A stretch of DNA of 64,000 nt. It comes from CBDBBY01 sp965205055 (GTDB lineage Bacteria > Pseudomonadota > Alphaproteobacteria > Rhodobacterales > Rhodobacteraceae). Both the position numbers and the translations under genes were made by a program. Below, piece by piece: positions 45,273 through 54,136 of the stretch. Position 1 is the stretch's first letter; the number at the start of each line of letters is the position of its first letter. The stretch lies in the NCBI GenBank assembly GCA_965205055.1, contig OZ242030.1, positions 2,480,001 to 2,544,000 of the forward strand, read 5' to 3'. The notes below the pieces were generated by a model. It did no database searches. It saw only the letters and a program-made list of their open reading frames with translations, and had not been told where the DNA came from.

Positions 45273-46274
45273 ATGTCTGACGCGACTGCACCCCGCCTGA
45301 TCCTGACCCCCAAAAGAATTGAGATTCTGCGCGACTATGTGCCGTTCATCGCCATAGCGCTGGTCATTCTTCTCTTCTGGGCCATTTCCGGCGACCGTTT
45401 CCTATCCGTGCGCAACTGGACATTCATCGCCCAGCAGACCCCGGTCCTGATGCTGCTCGCCTTCGCCCAGCTGATGGTGGTGACCACCGGATCCATAGAC
45501 ATCTCGATCGGCTCAAGCCTCGCCTTCTCGGCTTTCCTGGGAGCGTTGGGGATGCTCTGGCTTGGGGATGTCGGACTGATCCTCGGCATTTTCGCCGGTG
45601 GTTTGGTCGGCATGGTCAACGGCCTGATCATTTCGTTCCTGAAGATTCCTTCGTTCGTGACGACTTTGGCCATGCTCATCATCGTGCGGGCCTTGGTCAT
45701 CATCGTCTCGGACGGAACTGCAATCTACATTACCGACAGCAGCGTGACCGGGGGAACCAACATCACGTCCGTGGCGGCCCCGTGGCTGCTGTCGATGGGC
45801 AAATTCCCGGCAATCTTCATCTTGGCGGCCGTCGTCGCAGTTCTCATGTGGATCTTCTACGAGAAGACCGCGTTCGGCCAGCAATTGCGGGCGGTGGGCG
45901 GCAATGAGAAGGTTCTGCGCCTCGTCGGAATCAACGTCACGATTTTCAAGGTCAAGGTCTTCGCGGCGGCGGGATTGATGGTAGGGCTGGCGGCTTGCGT
46001 AAACCTTGCCCGGGCCGGAGCAGCGACTCCGCAAGCGGGGCTGATGATCGAGCTTGACGCCATTGCAGCCGTTGCCCTTGGCGGCACGCCGCTTACTGGC
46101 GGATACGGCAGCGTCGTCAAAACAATCATCGGCGCCTTGACTTTGACGATCGTACGCAACGGATTGACCATCGCCGGCGTGCCGCCGTCATGGAGCCAAG
46201 TCGCTCTCGGCGTGCTGCTGATCGCAGCCATCGCCATCTCGCTCAATCGCAGCAAAATCGATGTGGTCAAGTAA
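45273..46274 (+). CDS. Sugar ABC transporter permease (RbsC/FrcC family)
   Basis: A 333-residue inner-membrane permease with about 9-10 hydrophobic segments of the branched-chain/ribose family. Motifs are TTGSIDISIGSSLAFSAFLG near residue 70 and the EAA-like ARAGAATPQAGLMIELDAIAA near 245, then VALGGTPLTGGYGS. It is the last gene of the sugar operon, 11 bases after the ATPase. No terminator was recognised after it. Confidence 0.93.
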   Translation: MSDATAPRLILTPKRIEILRDYVPFIAIALVILLFWAISGDRFLSVRNWTFIAQQTPVLMLLAFAQLMVVTTGSIDISIGSSLAFSAFLGALGMLWLGDVGLILGIFAGGLVGMVNGLIISFLKIPSFVTTLAMLIIVRALVIIVSDGTAIYITDSSVTGGTNITSVAAPWLLSMGKFPAIFILAAVVAVLMWIFYEKTAFGQQLRAVGGNEKVLRLVGINVTIFKVKVFAAAGLMVGLAACVNLARAGAATPQAGLMIELDAIAAVALGGTPLTGGYGSVVKTIIGALTLTIVRNGLTIAGVPPSWSQVALGVLLIAAIAISLNRSKIDVVK

Positions 46275-46833
46275 CGAAAGATGGGATTTGGCGGGCGAGG
46301 CCTTGTTTTGCACCGTCGTCCGCCAAGTCCTCAATTCGCTCAAAAAGACCGAACGAGTGGTGCTTGATCTCACGATGGTCACGATTGCTGTATACCAAGA
46401 AACTAATTCGATCAGGCATTTCGAGAGCCTGTTTCGTCGCGCGCATCCCCGGTTCGAAAACCCCGTGCGCGAAGTGCGAGGACGGGACGTAAATTCTTTT
46501 TTGCGCGCTTCGGCGCCGGATGAAACGGACGGACGCAGCCATGCGCCTTCGCTCAAAATATTCGATCCATTCATCCAATCTCTTGCTATCATTTCTAGTG
46601 CGCGCTGCGAGATATGTACCCAACAGCAACCTGACCAATAAAACTGGAGGGAGATAGTCGGAGACGTTGGCGAAGCCTGCAGAACTGAAAAACACCGTAG
46701 CGATCCGAACCACACTGGCCGGATCAGGTATTTCGGTCGCCACAATTCCCGTGACGGTGCAGAGAATCGTCCGAATGGCTTGGGCGGGTGTGTTGCCGTT
46801 TCGGTTGTCTGCAAATTCGGGTCGGTCGGTCAC
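46267..46833 (-). CDS. Possible hypothetical protein coupled to a toxin pseudogene
   Basis: A 188-residue frame starting at GTG 46833, whose bases overlap the stop of the preceding DUF4411-like frame (GTGA), a pattern that suggests translational coupling. It has one hydrophobic stretch near residues 45-75 and a basic centre (ERRRMAASVRFIRRRSAQKR). No family resemblance was found. It converges on and overlaps the end of the permease gene by 8 bases. It may be a real small gene or part of the decaying patch. Confidence 0.35.
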   Translation of the reverse strand: MTDRPEFADNRNGNTPAQAIRTILCTVTGIVATEIPDPASVVRIATVFFSSAGFANVSDYLPPVLLVRLLLGTYLAARTRNDSKRLDEWIEYFERRRMAASVRFIRRRSAQKRIYVPSSHFAHGVFEPGMRATKQALEMPDRISFLVYSNRDHREIKHHSFGLFERIEDLADDGAKQGLARQIPSFVT

Positions 46834-47298
46834 GCTGCCGACTCAAGGATGAATTTGCGCGCTCGCGTCGCAGCATTTCGAAAGGATTGCAGGCATTCGA
46901 AATCTTGATCCTTGTTGGTGAATTGCCCGCTTTTTTCCAGCGTTGCAGCTTCGCAAATGCCTTGAATCGCATAAGTCACCAAGTGGCCGTCGGCAACCTC
47001 CATGAACTCTGCAATGGCGGCGGTTTTGAAATTTGTTCGCTTGCCCTGCTATATGCCTGCGTACGTGCGCGCTACGTCATATGCGAAGATTCAACAAAGT
47101 AACTCTATCAATTTCACTATTCCAATCAAAGAGCTTGTCATCGCCTGCCGCAAATTCATCGTAGACTCATTCGCCGCCAATACCTTGTCCTGCATCATGC
47201 CAAGCCGTCAACCAATCCTAGAATGCAAGGCAAAAATCCATTTCTCAGCAATGTTTCCATGCTTGAATGAAAACGCTGGCATCAAGGTGATTAGCCAT
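46830..47298 (-). pseudogene. DUF4411 (PIN-domain toxin) pseudogene
   Basis: Read on the minus strand from ATG 47298 the frame gives NHLDASVFIQAWKHC, stop, EMDFCLAF, stop, DWLTAWHDAGQGIGGE, stop, VYDEFAAGDDKLFDWNSE. With the stops read through this is a textbook DUF4411 N-terminal half (PIN-like ribonuclease, acidic residue in LDAS). At least four in-frame stops break it, plus a later frameshift before the ADGHLVTYAIQ and ATLEK segments near the end, which look like the last acidic motif. The start overlaps the ImmA/IrrE gene by 8 bases, the usual order for this toxin-antitoxin pair. Confidence 0.82.
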
Positions 47299-48442
47299 GG
47301 TCCATGCCCAGGTTCCTTGCCAGTTTGTGGAATGTTTCCATTTTCGAAAAACCGAACATGCGAATGGCATCACGGAATAACGTTCGACCTTCCAATGTGT
47401 CAGCGACCAAGGCGCGGGCAAAACGCTCGCCAAGGCGGGCGCTCTGCGTCGCATGGAAACTTCCCCGGCTCTTTGCGGGCTTTTCCTTCAGCCGTTCGAC
47501 TTCCTGAACGTAGGCCTGATGGAATTCCTTCAGCGTCAAGCCATTCGCATCGTAAATTCGGCGCAATACGACCAGCGAACTCACTTTGAATTGATGCGCT
47601 AAACGGGCGAGTTCCTCAGGCATTTCCGCATCCTGCCGATACTCTTGGCGCAACACGTTCAGCGGTACCAAAAGTTCCACCGCAACCCTGTCGCACCAAG
47701 ATTCGACCTCGTGTTCAGTGAAAGTATCAGGCTGGTTGTTCGAAAGCGCAGTCGTGCCAACCCAAAGATGGACCATCTCGTGCGCCAAGGTGAACATCTG
47801 CGCTGCCTTGGAGTCGGCGCCGTTGACGAATATGAGCGGCGCAAGGTCGTCGGACAACGCGAACCCACTAAATTCCCTCGGGTCGAGACGGCGGTGCGAA
47901 ATGTTCTTGACAACGCCGGACACCATCACCAGTACGCCAAGCGCGTCCGATTTTTCAATGAAATGTCGTAGCGCTTGCGTCCAAGTCGGTAAAGTTCGAC
48001 GTTCCTCCAAGTCAAAGTCGAGAGCGCTGCGAATTCGCGCGGCGACTGCCTCTACATCTTCGCCCAATTTTGCTGAACCAACGAATGGATGCGGATACTC
48101 GCCTTTCGTAACGGCGAACTCCCGATACCAATCCTGACGTCTTTGGCAAAGATATACAGTATCAAGCAAGTCGACACTCGGCCGCCGAAGCGGCTTGTCG
48201 CCAGCGGTACGAAAATCAGGTATCGGAAAGCGTTCTTCTGGAGGTTCCGACAGGAAGAAGAAACCGACCCCGGCATGAACTGTCTTCGCATATTTCTCAA
48301 GCTGCCTGTATGTCGGCTTAACATCGCCGCTCTCCCACTCACGGTACTTGGGAAACTTGTGAACCAGCGAGTCGATGTCTGCATCGGCGCGTTCACGCGC
48401 CCAACGCAGCAGTTCTGGCTTTACTCCGACGCGATAGGCCAT
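47291..48442 (-). CDS. XRE-type HTH / ImmA-IrrE metallopeptidase antitoxin
   Basis: A 383-residue protein. The N-terminal 60 residues form an XRE-like helix-turn-helix (KPELLRWARERADADIDSL, then YRQLEKYAKTVH). The IrrE N-terminal-like zinc peptidase domain follows, with HEMVHLW (H-E-x2-H) near residue 245 and a downstream Glu in EVESWCDRVAVELLVP. Such proteins are encoded directly before DUF4411 toxins and are thought to act as antitoxin and regulator. The ATG at 48442 has GGAGG 6 bases upstream. Here the toxin gene is dead but this frame is intact, so it may now be a solitary regulator. Confidence 0.88.
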   Translation of the reverse strand: MAYRVGVKPELLRWARERADADIDSLVHKFPKYREWESGDVKPTYRQLEKYAKTVHAGVGFFFLSEPPEERFPIPDFRTAGDKPLRRPSVDLLDTVYLCQRRQDWYREFAVTKGEYPHPFVGSAKLGEDVEAVAARIRSALDFDLEERRTLPTWTQALRHFIEKSDALGVLVMVSGVVKNISHRRLDPREFSGFALSDDLAPLIFVNGADSKAAQMFTLAHEMVHLWVGTTALSNNQPDTFTEHEVESWCDRVAVELLVPLNVLRQEYRQDAEMPEELARLAHQFKVSSLVVLRRIYDANGLTLKEFHQAYVQEVERLKEKPAKSRGSFHATQSARLGERFARALVADTLEGRTLFRDAIRMFGFSKMETFHKLARNLGMDHG

Positions 48443-49009
48443 CGCTGCCTCCATGCACAGAAATGTCGCAACACGCCACTTGGCCGCTTTGCGAAGTCCC
48501 AGCCTTCGCAAAAGGTCTTAAAAACAGGCAAACTCAGAGCTTTGCTGGAAAGCGGGCATGCCAGCGCCTGCCGGGTCTTTATTTGCAACGCTCGCACTCG
48601 CACGCAAGCCATCATCCAACGTTCGTGCATTTGTCGAGCATCACTCGTTCCAAACCAAGCGCCAGTCAGTGCAATTGCGTTTCAAGCCTCGGCAGGCTTG
48701 ATCGCCCCGTTGACATGCCTCTCGCGCAGCTTGGGCGGATGAAGTCGGCGGACATGCTCCGCGCAAGCTTCGCCGCCAAGAAACCGGCCTCCGAATCCCT
48801 GAAGGGTCGGCATCGGACATGTGTAGCGGTTCGTCGATTCTGCATATATCATGAATATATGAAAAACTTAAAATGAACAATATAAGAAATTAGGAGTTCA
48901 GGAATTCAAGTGACTGAGCCCTTTCAAACAAATTCGGACTTGGCTTCCTGCCCTATCCACAGTAGGGAGATGCAACACATCGTGCATAAACACCCAACTT
49001 GGGGCTATC
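48443..49009. other. Divergent spacer between antitoxin and DUF262 genes
   Basis: About 570 bases. The right half becomes A+T-rich (around 48840-48900, with the palindromic ATATATCATGAATATAT area) and likely holds the promoter of the DUF262/HEPN pair. No gene was recognised. Confidence 0.4.
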
Positions 49010-50062
49010 ATGGAAAGCATTGAGAGCAACGTGATTAGGACTGAAACAGTTGATTTTTCCTTTGGAGAAATCCTTAACCTCCATCTGGCCAACGAAATCA
49101 TCATCAGTCCGGAGTACCAAAGACTATTTCGCTGGACGGTTGAACAACGGTCACGCCTCATCGAGTCTATTCTGCTTAAGCTACCAATACCGCCAATTTT
49201 CCTTATCGAGAACGGTAACGGTGTTCTTGAGTTAATCGACGGGCTGCAACGCACAAGTTCGGTTTTGCAATTTTTGGATCATAATGCAATTAAGCAAGAC
49301 GAACTTGTTCTTCAGGGATGTGATATTCTCAAGGATATCAACGGAAAAAAGTATAGCGATTTCAACGCCCCAATTCGGTTTCGTCTGAAGAGAGCACCAA
49401 TTCGCGCAGTAATCGTCATGAGTAGTGGCGATGAATATGTAAGGTATGAAATGTTCAAACGCTTGAACACAGGAGGCTCTTTGCTATCCGCACAAGAAAT
49501 TCGTAATTGTTCTTCTCGCATGTTGTCCGGTGGAGAAAAATTCTATCAGCGCTTGCAAGAGATGGCCGCAGATAATAACTTCAGAACTGCGATTAGACGA
49601 TTACCACAACAAGACATGGACAGGCGGATGAACGAGGAGTTAGTGCTTCGATTCTTTGCTGTTCGCCACTATCGAGATGAATTTTCGGGTAATGTCCGGG
49701 AATGGCTGGATAACTTTATGGAAAATATACTTTTACGCCGAATCGAAGTTACATTGAATCCGGATGACTTCAAGAGTTTTTTTGCCTTTGTCGTACGCAA
49801 ATTCGGTGACTCATCGTTTTCTCGCTTCCGAAATGGGCAGGCACTTGGACGGCTCGCTCCCGCTTATTTTGAAGCCGTTGCGGGAGCATTGGGAGATCAT
49901 TTTGAAGCGCTGGAAAATACTCCCGAAGCTGAATTGAAGGAGAAGTTGAGCAACGCATTTGAAAGCGACAGGTTCAAAGGGGCAACCGGATCAGGCGCGA
50001 ACTCGAAGCATAAAATGGAGCAGAGAATTGAAGTCGTTCGGGCGGCCCTTTTGGACTCATGA
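49010..50062 (+). CDS. DUF262 (GmrS/ParB-like) domain protein of a two-gene HEPN module
   Basis: A 350-residue DUF262 protein. The hallmark motifs are PEYQRLFRW near residue 34 and IDGLQRTSSVLQF near 83 (the D-G-Q-Q-R motif, here DGLQR). The YEMFKRLNTGGSLLSAQEIRNC segment near 145-170 is also family-typical. DUF262 domains are ParB/Srx-fold NTP-dependent modules known from GmrSD type IV restriction and other anti-phage proteins; GmrS-type domains hydrolyse NTP and control a partner nuclease. The HNH (DUF1524) half of GmrSD is absent. Instead a HEPN nuclease gene follows with an ATGA overlap. Visibly lower G+C than the neighbouring metabolic genes suggests transfer. Confidence 0.9.
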   Translation: MESIESNVIRTETVDFSFGEILNLHLANEIIISPEYQRLFRWTVEQRSRLIESILLKLPIPPIFLIENGNGVLELIDGLQRTSSVLQFLDHNAIKQDELVLQGCDILKDINGKKYSDFNAPIRFRLKRAPIRAVIVMSSGDEYVRYEMFKRLNTGGSLLSAQEIRNCSSRMLSGGEKFYQRLQEMAADNNFRTAIRRLPQQDMDRRMNEELVLRFFAVRHYRDEFSGNVREWLDNFMENILLRRIEVTLNPDDFKSFFAFVVRKFGDSSFSRFRNGQALGRLAPAYFEAVAGALGDHFEALENTPEAELKEKLSNAFESDRFKGATGSGANSKHKMEQRIEVVRAALLDS

Positions 50063-50661
50063 CACCCTTTGAGAAAATCACAGGTGATCTGGACTGGCGT
50101 GAAACGGAGTTGGCCGAACTTCGCATATTGCTTGCCAACGACGACCTCGCCAAGTGGCAAAAGCTGATTCTATTCCGTGCAAGCTGGACGCTGCTTTATG
50201 CGCACTACGAGGGATTTTGTAAGTTCGCCCTTACCGTCTATTTCAAGGCCTTGGAGTCTTCTGGTGCAAAGTACAGTGAATTTAAACCAGAAACTCAAGC
50301 CTTCGCCTTAACCGGAAAGCTAAAGGAACTGCGTAAAAGGGACGATGTGGAATTACTGTTGGCTATACGCGGCTTTAAGGGTGACGTCCTTGATAATCCC
50401 GTTACTTTCTCAGAGAAAGTCGATACAAAATCGAATTTGCGACCCGCAACGCTAACTTGGCTACTCGAAGCAGCGGATTTAGAAATCAAGTCACTTCGGA
50501 GCCATAATCATACCCTTGAAAACTTAGTGAATCGAAGAAACAAGATTGCGCACGGGGAGAGGGATATCATCCAAGGATTCGGCTACTACAGCCCCTGCGA
50601 AACAGCGGTGAAGGAGATCATGGGTGATCTTGCGGAAGCCATAGGTAAAAAGATTTCATAA
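50059..50661 (+). CDS. HEPN-domain ribonuclease of the MAE_28990/MAE_18760 type
   Basis: A 200-residue all-helical protein of the MAE_28990/MAE_18760 HEPN group. The catalytic R-x4-H motif is RRNKIAHGE near residues 158-166, and the N-terminal SWTLLYAHYEGFCKFALTVYF helix is typical of this group. These proteins are predicted metal-independent RNases. It overlaps the DUF262 gene by 4 bases (ATGA), so the products are made together. A reasonable reading is effector (this protein) controlled by sensor (DUF262). No third gene or methyltransferase lies in the unit. Confidence 0.88.
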   Translation: MTPFEKITGDLDWRETELAELRILLANDDLAKWQKLILFRASWTLLYAHYEGFCKFALTVYFKALESSGAKYSEFKPETQAFALTGKLKELRKRDDVELLLAIRGFKGDVLDNPVTFSEKVDTKSNLRPATLTWLLEAADLEIKSLRSHNHTLENLVNRRNKIAHGERDIIQGFGYYSPCETAVKEIMGDLAEAIGKKIS

Positions 50662-51482
50662 GCTTGGGGCTTTTTTTCATGCGTCCGATTTGGATTGGTG
50701 CAAGGAAATTTACTTTACGTTCCAAGTTGCTTCGCGTTCTGAGGTTGTCGGGCGCGGGGAGAACGGCCGCTTTCGATCACCCGTCGGATTAGGTTGAACC
50801 TGCATGTTGCTTCGCAACAATATCTCCACTCGAATTACCCGCCGCATGCCGCCACCTCTGCGAATGAAGCGATCAGGCACATGGCGAGCATCCGCAAAGG
50901 AAGTGTGTCTGAATTCACGCCTGCGAGGCAGGCTCCGACCGTCCTGCAATTGTCAACGGTCTGACGAACCGGCCAAGCGATAATCGCGTTCCCACTGCCT
51001 CGACCATGCGTTGCGCTGCCCTCGCCGGCTCCGCGAAGGCTACATTTTATCGCCGCAATCGCGCGATGCGCCAGATGATTCGACGACACGCTGGCGAACC
51101 GGTTGAAGACCGTTGAAGGAACGATCAAGCGTCTGCTCAACCTTGTTCACTGATCGCATATTGATCAAGTTGTTGCGGATCTTCACGATTTCGGACAACA
51201 ACTGGTGATGGTGATACAAACTGCGTGGGACGTTCCATGTTTTAAAGTCTGATTCCGAACGCTTCTTCGAAAGAAGAATTCAGTCGCGCAAGGCGATCTT
51301 CGCGGCTCTTGCAACCGCCCCGGAAAATCCGAATATTCGCATCTTGGGTTCCTCAAGTTGTGGATTTTTTTCTTGGATGCGGCTTGGGAGATCAATCGCC
51401 TTGGCATCATGGCGGTTTCGCATTTAGAAGGAAATCCAGACACTTCGGGCATTTTGGGATTCAATGATTGGAGGTGACAAGA
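50662..51482. other. Long intergenic region before the Rieske operon
   Basis: About 820 bases without a supported gene. Frames of 80-100 residues exist on the minus strand but lack ribosome-binding sites and family resemblance. The region joins the A+T-richer defence patch to the G+C-rich operon and may contain decayed sequence plus the operon's promoter. Last bases carry TTGGAGGTGAC, the Rieske gene's ribosome-binding site. Confidence 0.4.
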
Positions 51483-52604
51483 ATGTCGGAAACAGGGGAA
51501 ATCTCTTTCGGCTTTGATCCCGATCCATCGCGCTCAAAATCGTTGCAGTCCAGAGCGTACACGGATGCGAACTGGTTCGATACGGATCTCAAATCCATCA
51601 TCGCCAAGTCGTGGCAATGGGTTTGCCATGTCGAAAAAACAAGGGAGCCGGGATCCTTCGTAACTGTGGACATTGCCGGAAACCCTATCGCCGTGGTCAG
51701 AGGAAACGACGGCGTGCTCAGGGCGTTCTACAATGTATGCAAGCACCGCGCGCATGAGCTTTTGTCGGGCGAGGGACACGTAACGCGAATTATGTGCCCT
51801 TATCATGCATGGGTTTACAAGCTCGACGGCCGGCTTGCCCGGGCGCCCCACACTGAGAACCTTCAAGACTTCGATCCGCGCGACATCTGCTTGGAAGAGG
51901 TTCAGGTGGAAGAGTTTTGCGGCTTTGTTTTCGTCAATCTGGACGCGGACGGATCGTCATTGTCCGAACAATCGGGCGATCTTGAAACCGAAGTTCGCCG
52001 TTGGGCGCCTGACGTCGACCAACTTACCTTCGGCCATCGCCTGACCTACGACATCAAGTCGAACTGGAAGAACGTCGTCGACAATTTCCTGGAGTGCTAT
52101 CATTGCCCGACCGCCCATAAGGACTTTTGCGACCTGGTGGATATGGACACCTACAAGGTGGCCACCTGCGGCATCTATTCGAGCCATATGGCCGACGCCG
52201 GGAATTCTCAGAATGCCGCCTACGACGTTTCCAATGCGACCGTCAGGACGCATGCGGTCTGGTGGCTTTGGCCGACGACTTGCTTGATGCGGTATCCCGG
52301 CAGATCAAGCATGATCGTTCTCAACATCATTCCGGCGGGGCCTGACAGAACGCTTGAGACCTACGACTTCTTTCTGGAAACCCCGGAACCGAACGAAATG
52401 GAACTCGACGCAATTCGATATCTGGATGAGGTTCTGCAAGTGGAAGACATCAACCTCGTCGAAAGTGTTCAGCGCGGCATGAGCACCCCGGCTTTCACGC
52501 AGGGCCGCATCGTCCATGATCCAGACGGTTCGGGAAAATCCGAACATGCCGTTCACCACTTTCATGGTCTGGTCTTGGACGCTTACGCGCGAGGTTCTGC
52601 GTGA
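51483..52604 (+). CDS. Rieske non-heme iron oxygenase, quaternary-amine type
   Basis: A 373-residue oxygenase alpha subunit. The Rieske 2Fe-2S site is CKHRAHEL (C86, H88) with MCPYHAW about 20 residues later (C-x2-H). The mononuclear iron site is DNFLECYHCPTAH near 200 with its two His. The short length and the YHCP motif match the choline/glycine betaine/carnitine/stachydrine oxygenase group (GbcA, CntA, CMO), which remove or cleave methylated nitrogen compounds. With betC and carnitine-type genes behind it, glycine betaine demethylation is a good guess. The reductase partner is not in the window. First gene of the operon; its stop overlaps the betC start. Confidence 0.87.
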   Translation: MSETGEISFGFDPDPSRSKSLQSRAYTDANWFDTDLKSIIAKSWQWVCHVEKTREPGSFVTVDIAGNPIAVVRGNDGVLRAFYNVCKHRAHELLSGEGHVTRIMCPYHAWVYKLDGRLARAPHTENLQDFDPRDICLEEVQVEEFCGFVFVNLDADGSSLSEQSGDLETEVRRWAPDVDQLTFGHRLTYDIKSNWKNVVDNFLECYHCPTAHKDFCDLVDMDTYKVATCGIYSSHMADAGNSQNAAYDVSNATVRTHAVWWLWPTTCLMRYPGRSSMIVLNIIPAGPDRTLETYDFFLETPEPNEMELDAIRYLDEVLQVEDINLVESVQRGMSTPAFTQGRIVHDPDGSGKSEHAVHHFHGLVLDAYARGSA

Positions 52605-54136
52605 CGCGCCCCAATATCGTCGTTGTCATGGCGGATCAGTTGGCTCCGCAATTTACCGGCGCATACGGGCATCCGGTTGCCAAGACGCCGCATCTGGATG
52701 CGCTGGCCGCAAGAGGAATGCGCTTCGATGCGGCCTACTGCAATTCGCCGCTTTGCGCGCCATCCCGGTTCGCTTTCATGTCCGGGCAATTGATCAGCCG
52801 GATCGCAGCCTATGACAATGCCTCGGAGTTCAAAGCGTCGATTCCGACTTTCGCTCATTATCTGAAGGCATTGGGTTACAGGACGTGCTTGTCCGGAAAG
52901 ATGCATTTCGTCGGCCCTGATCAAATGCACGGATTTGAAGATCGCGTGACGACCGACATTTACCCTGCGGACTTCGCATGGACGCCGGATTGGGAAGCCC
53001 CGGATGAGCGGATCGACAAGTGGTATCACAACATGCGGACCGTCAAGGAAAGCGGCGTTGCGCAGGCCACGTTTCAAATCGACTACGATGACGAGGTTGG
53101 TTTTGCGGCTCGCCGGTGGTTGTTCGACGTCGCGCGGGACGGGTCTTCGGGCAAGGAAGCGCCATTCGCTTTGGTCGCCAGCTTCATACATCCGCACGAC
53201 CCTTATGTGGCGCGGCCTGAATGGTGGGACCTTTACGCTGATGAAGAGATTGAGCTTCCCAAGCATGTTCCAAGTCTGGAAAATCAGGATCCGTTCTCGC
53301 GTAGGCTGATGGATGGGATGGAGGCGTCGTACGTGCCGCTCGCCGACGAAGAGGTGCGTCGCGCGCGCCGGGCCTATCTGGCGAATGTCAGCTATTTCGA
53401 CAGCAAGATCGGGCAAATCGTCCAGACGCTTGATGAAATCGGGGAGCTGAACAACACAGTCGTGGTGGCAACTGCGGACCATGGCGACATGCTGGGTGAG
53501 CGCGGTCTTTGGTACAAGATGAACTTCTTCGAGCATTCCGCTCGCGTTCCGCTGGTCATAGCGGGTCCCGGGATAGCCCATGGTAGTGTCGGCAATGCTT
53601 GTTCTCTGATTGATATGCTGCCGACTTTCATTGAGATTGGCGGCGGCGGCGAGGAAATGCTGGGAGAGCCGGTCGATGGTCGAAGCCTGATGCCTCTGGC
53701 ACGGGGCGAAGACGATCCGCTTGACGAAGCAATTGGCGAATACTGCGCGGAAATGACCGCCTACCCCGTATTCATGATCCGGCGCGGTCCGCTGAAATAC
53801 ATCCACTGCGACGCCGATCCGCCCCAGCTGTACGACTTGAAATCCGACCCGCTCGAGAAAACCAACTTGGCGACCGATCCGAATTACAAATGCGTCGCGG
53901 CCGACTTTGCCGATGAAGTTGCCGAACGCTGGGACAGCGAAGACCTCCGCAAAAAGGTTATCGCTACGCAAAAGGCTCGCCGCGCGCTGCATGCGGCGAT
54001 GGAAGCCGGCGCCGGGGAGCACTGGGATTACAACCCGCCCTCGGATGCCAGCCAACAATATGTTCGAAACCATATGGATTGGACCATTGCGGCCAACCGC
54101 TATCGCTTTCCGCCTTTGAAGGATATCAACGGATGA
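52601..54136 (+). CDS. betC: Choline-sulfatase
   Basis: A 511-residue type I sulfatase that releases choline from choline-O-sulfate, an osmolyte of algae, plants and fungi. The C-x-P-x-R motif is C52-A-P-S-R56; Cys52 would be converted to formylglycine by a separate maturase. Metal residues Asp12 (VVMADQ) and the TADHGDMLGERGLWYK segment near 295 are present. The C-terminal SDASQQYVRNHMDW block is specific to BetC rather than to other sulfatases. It starts with GTG overlapping the Rieske stop; its own stop overlaps the next gene. No signal peptide, so it acts in the cytoplasm. Confidence 0.93.
   Translation: MTRPNIVVVMADQLAPQFTGAYGHPVAKTPHLDALAARGMRFDAAYCNSPLCAPSRFAFMSGQLISRIAAYDNASEFKASIPTFAHYLKALGYRTCLSGKMHFVGPDQMHGFEDRVTTDIYPADFAWTPDWEAPDERIDKWYHNMRTVKESGVAQATFQIDYDDEVGFAARRWLFDVARDGSSGKEAPFALVASFIHPHDPYVARPEWWDLYADEEIELPKHVPSLENQDPFSRRLMDGMEASYVPLADEEVRRARRAYLANVSYFDSKIGQIVQTLDEIGELNNTVVVATADHGDMLGERGLWYKMNFFEHSARVPLVIAGPGIAHGSVGNACSLIDMLPTFIEIGGGGEEMLGEPVDGRSLMPLARGEDDPLDEAIGEYCAEMTAYPVFMIRRGPLKYIHCDADPPQLYDLKSDPLEKTNLATDPNYKCVAADFADEVAERWDSEDLRKKVIATQKARRALHAAMEAGAGEHWDYNPPSDASQQYVRNHMDWTIAANRYRFPPLKDING

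Noticed and set aside
46188..46814. 208-codon minus-strand frame overlapping the permease end
   Set aside because: It overlaps the permease gene, has no ribosome-binding site, and competes with the GTGA-coupled frame at 46267-46833.
46830..47298. In-frame TGA/TAG codons of the DUF4411 frame as recoding (selenocysteine or pyrrolysine)
   Set aside because: Both TGA and TAG occur at several positions, including a conserved Trp position, and a frameshift follows; decay is simpler.
50835..51464. Short minus-strand frames before the Rieske operon
   Set aside because: No ribosome-binding site, no family resemblance and biased composition.
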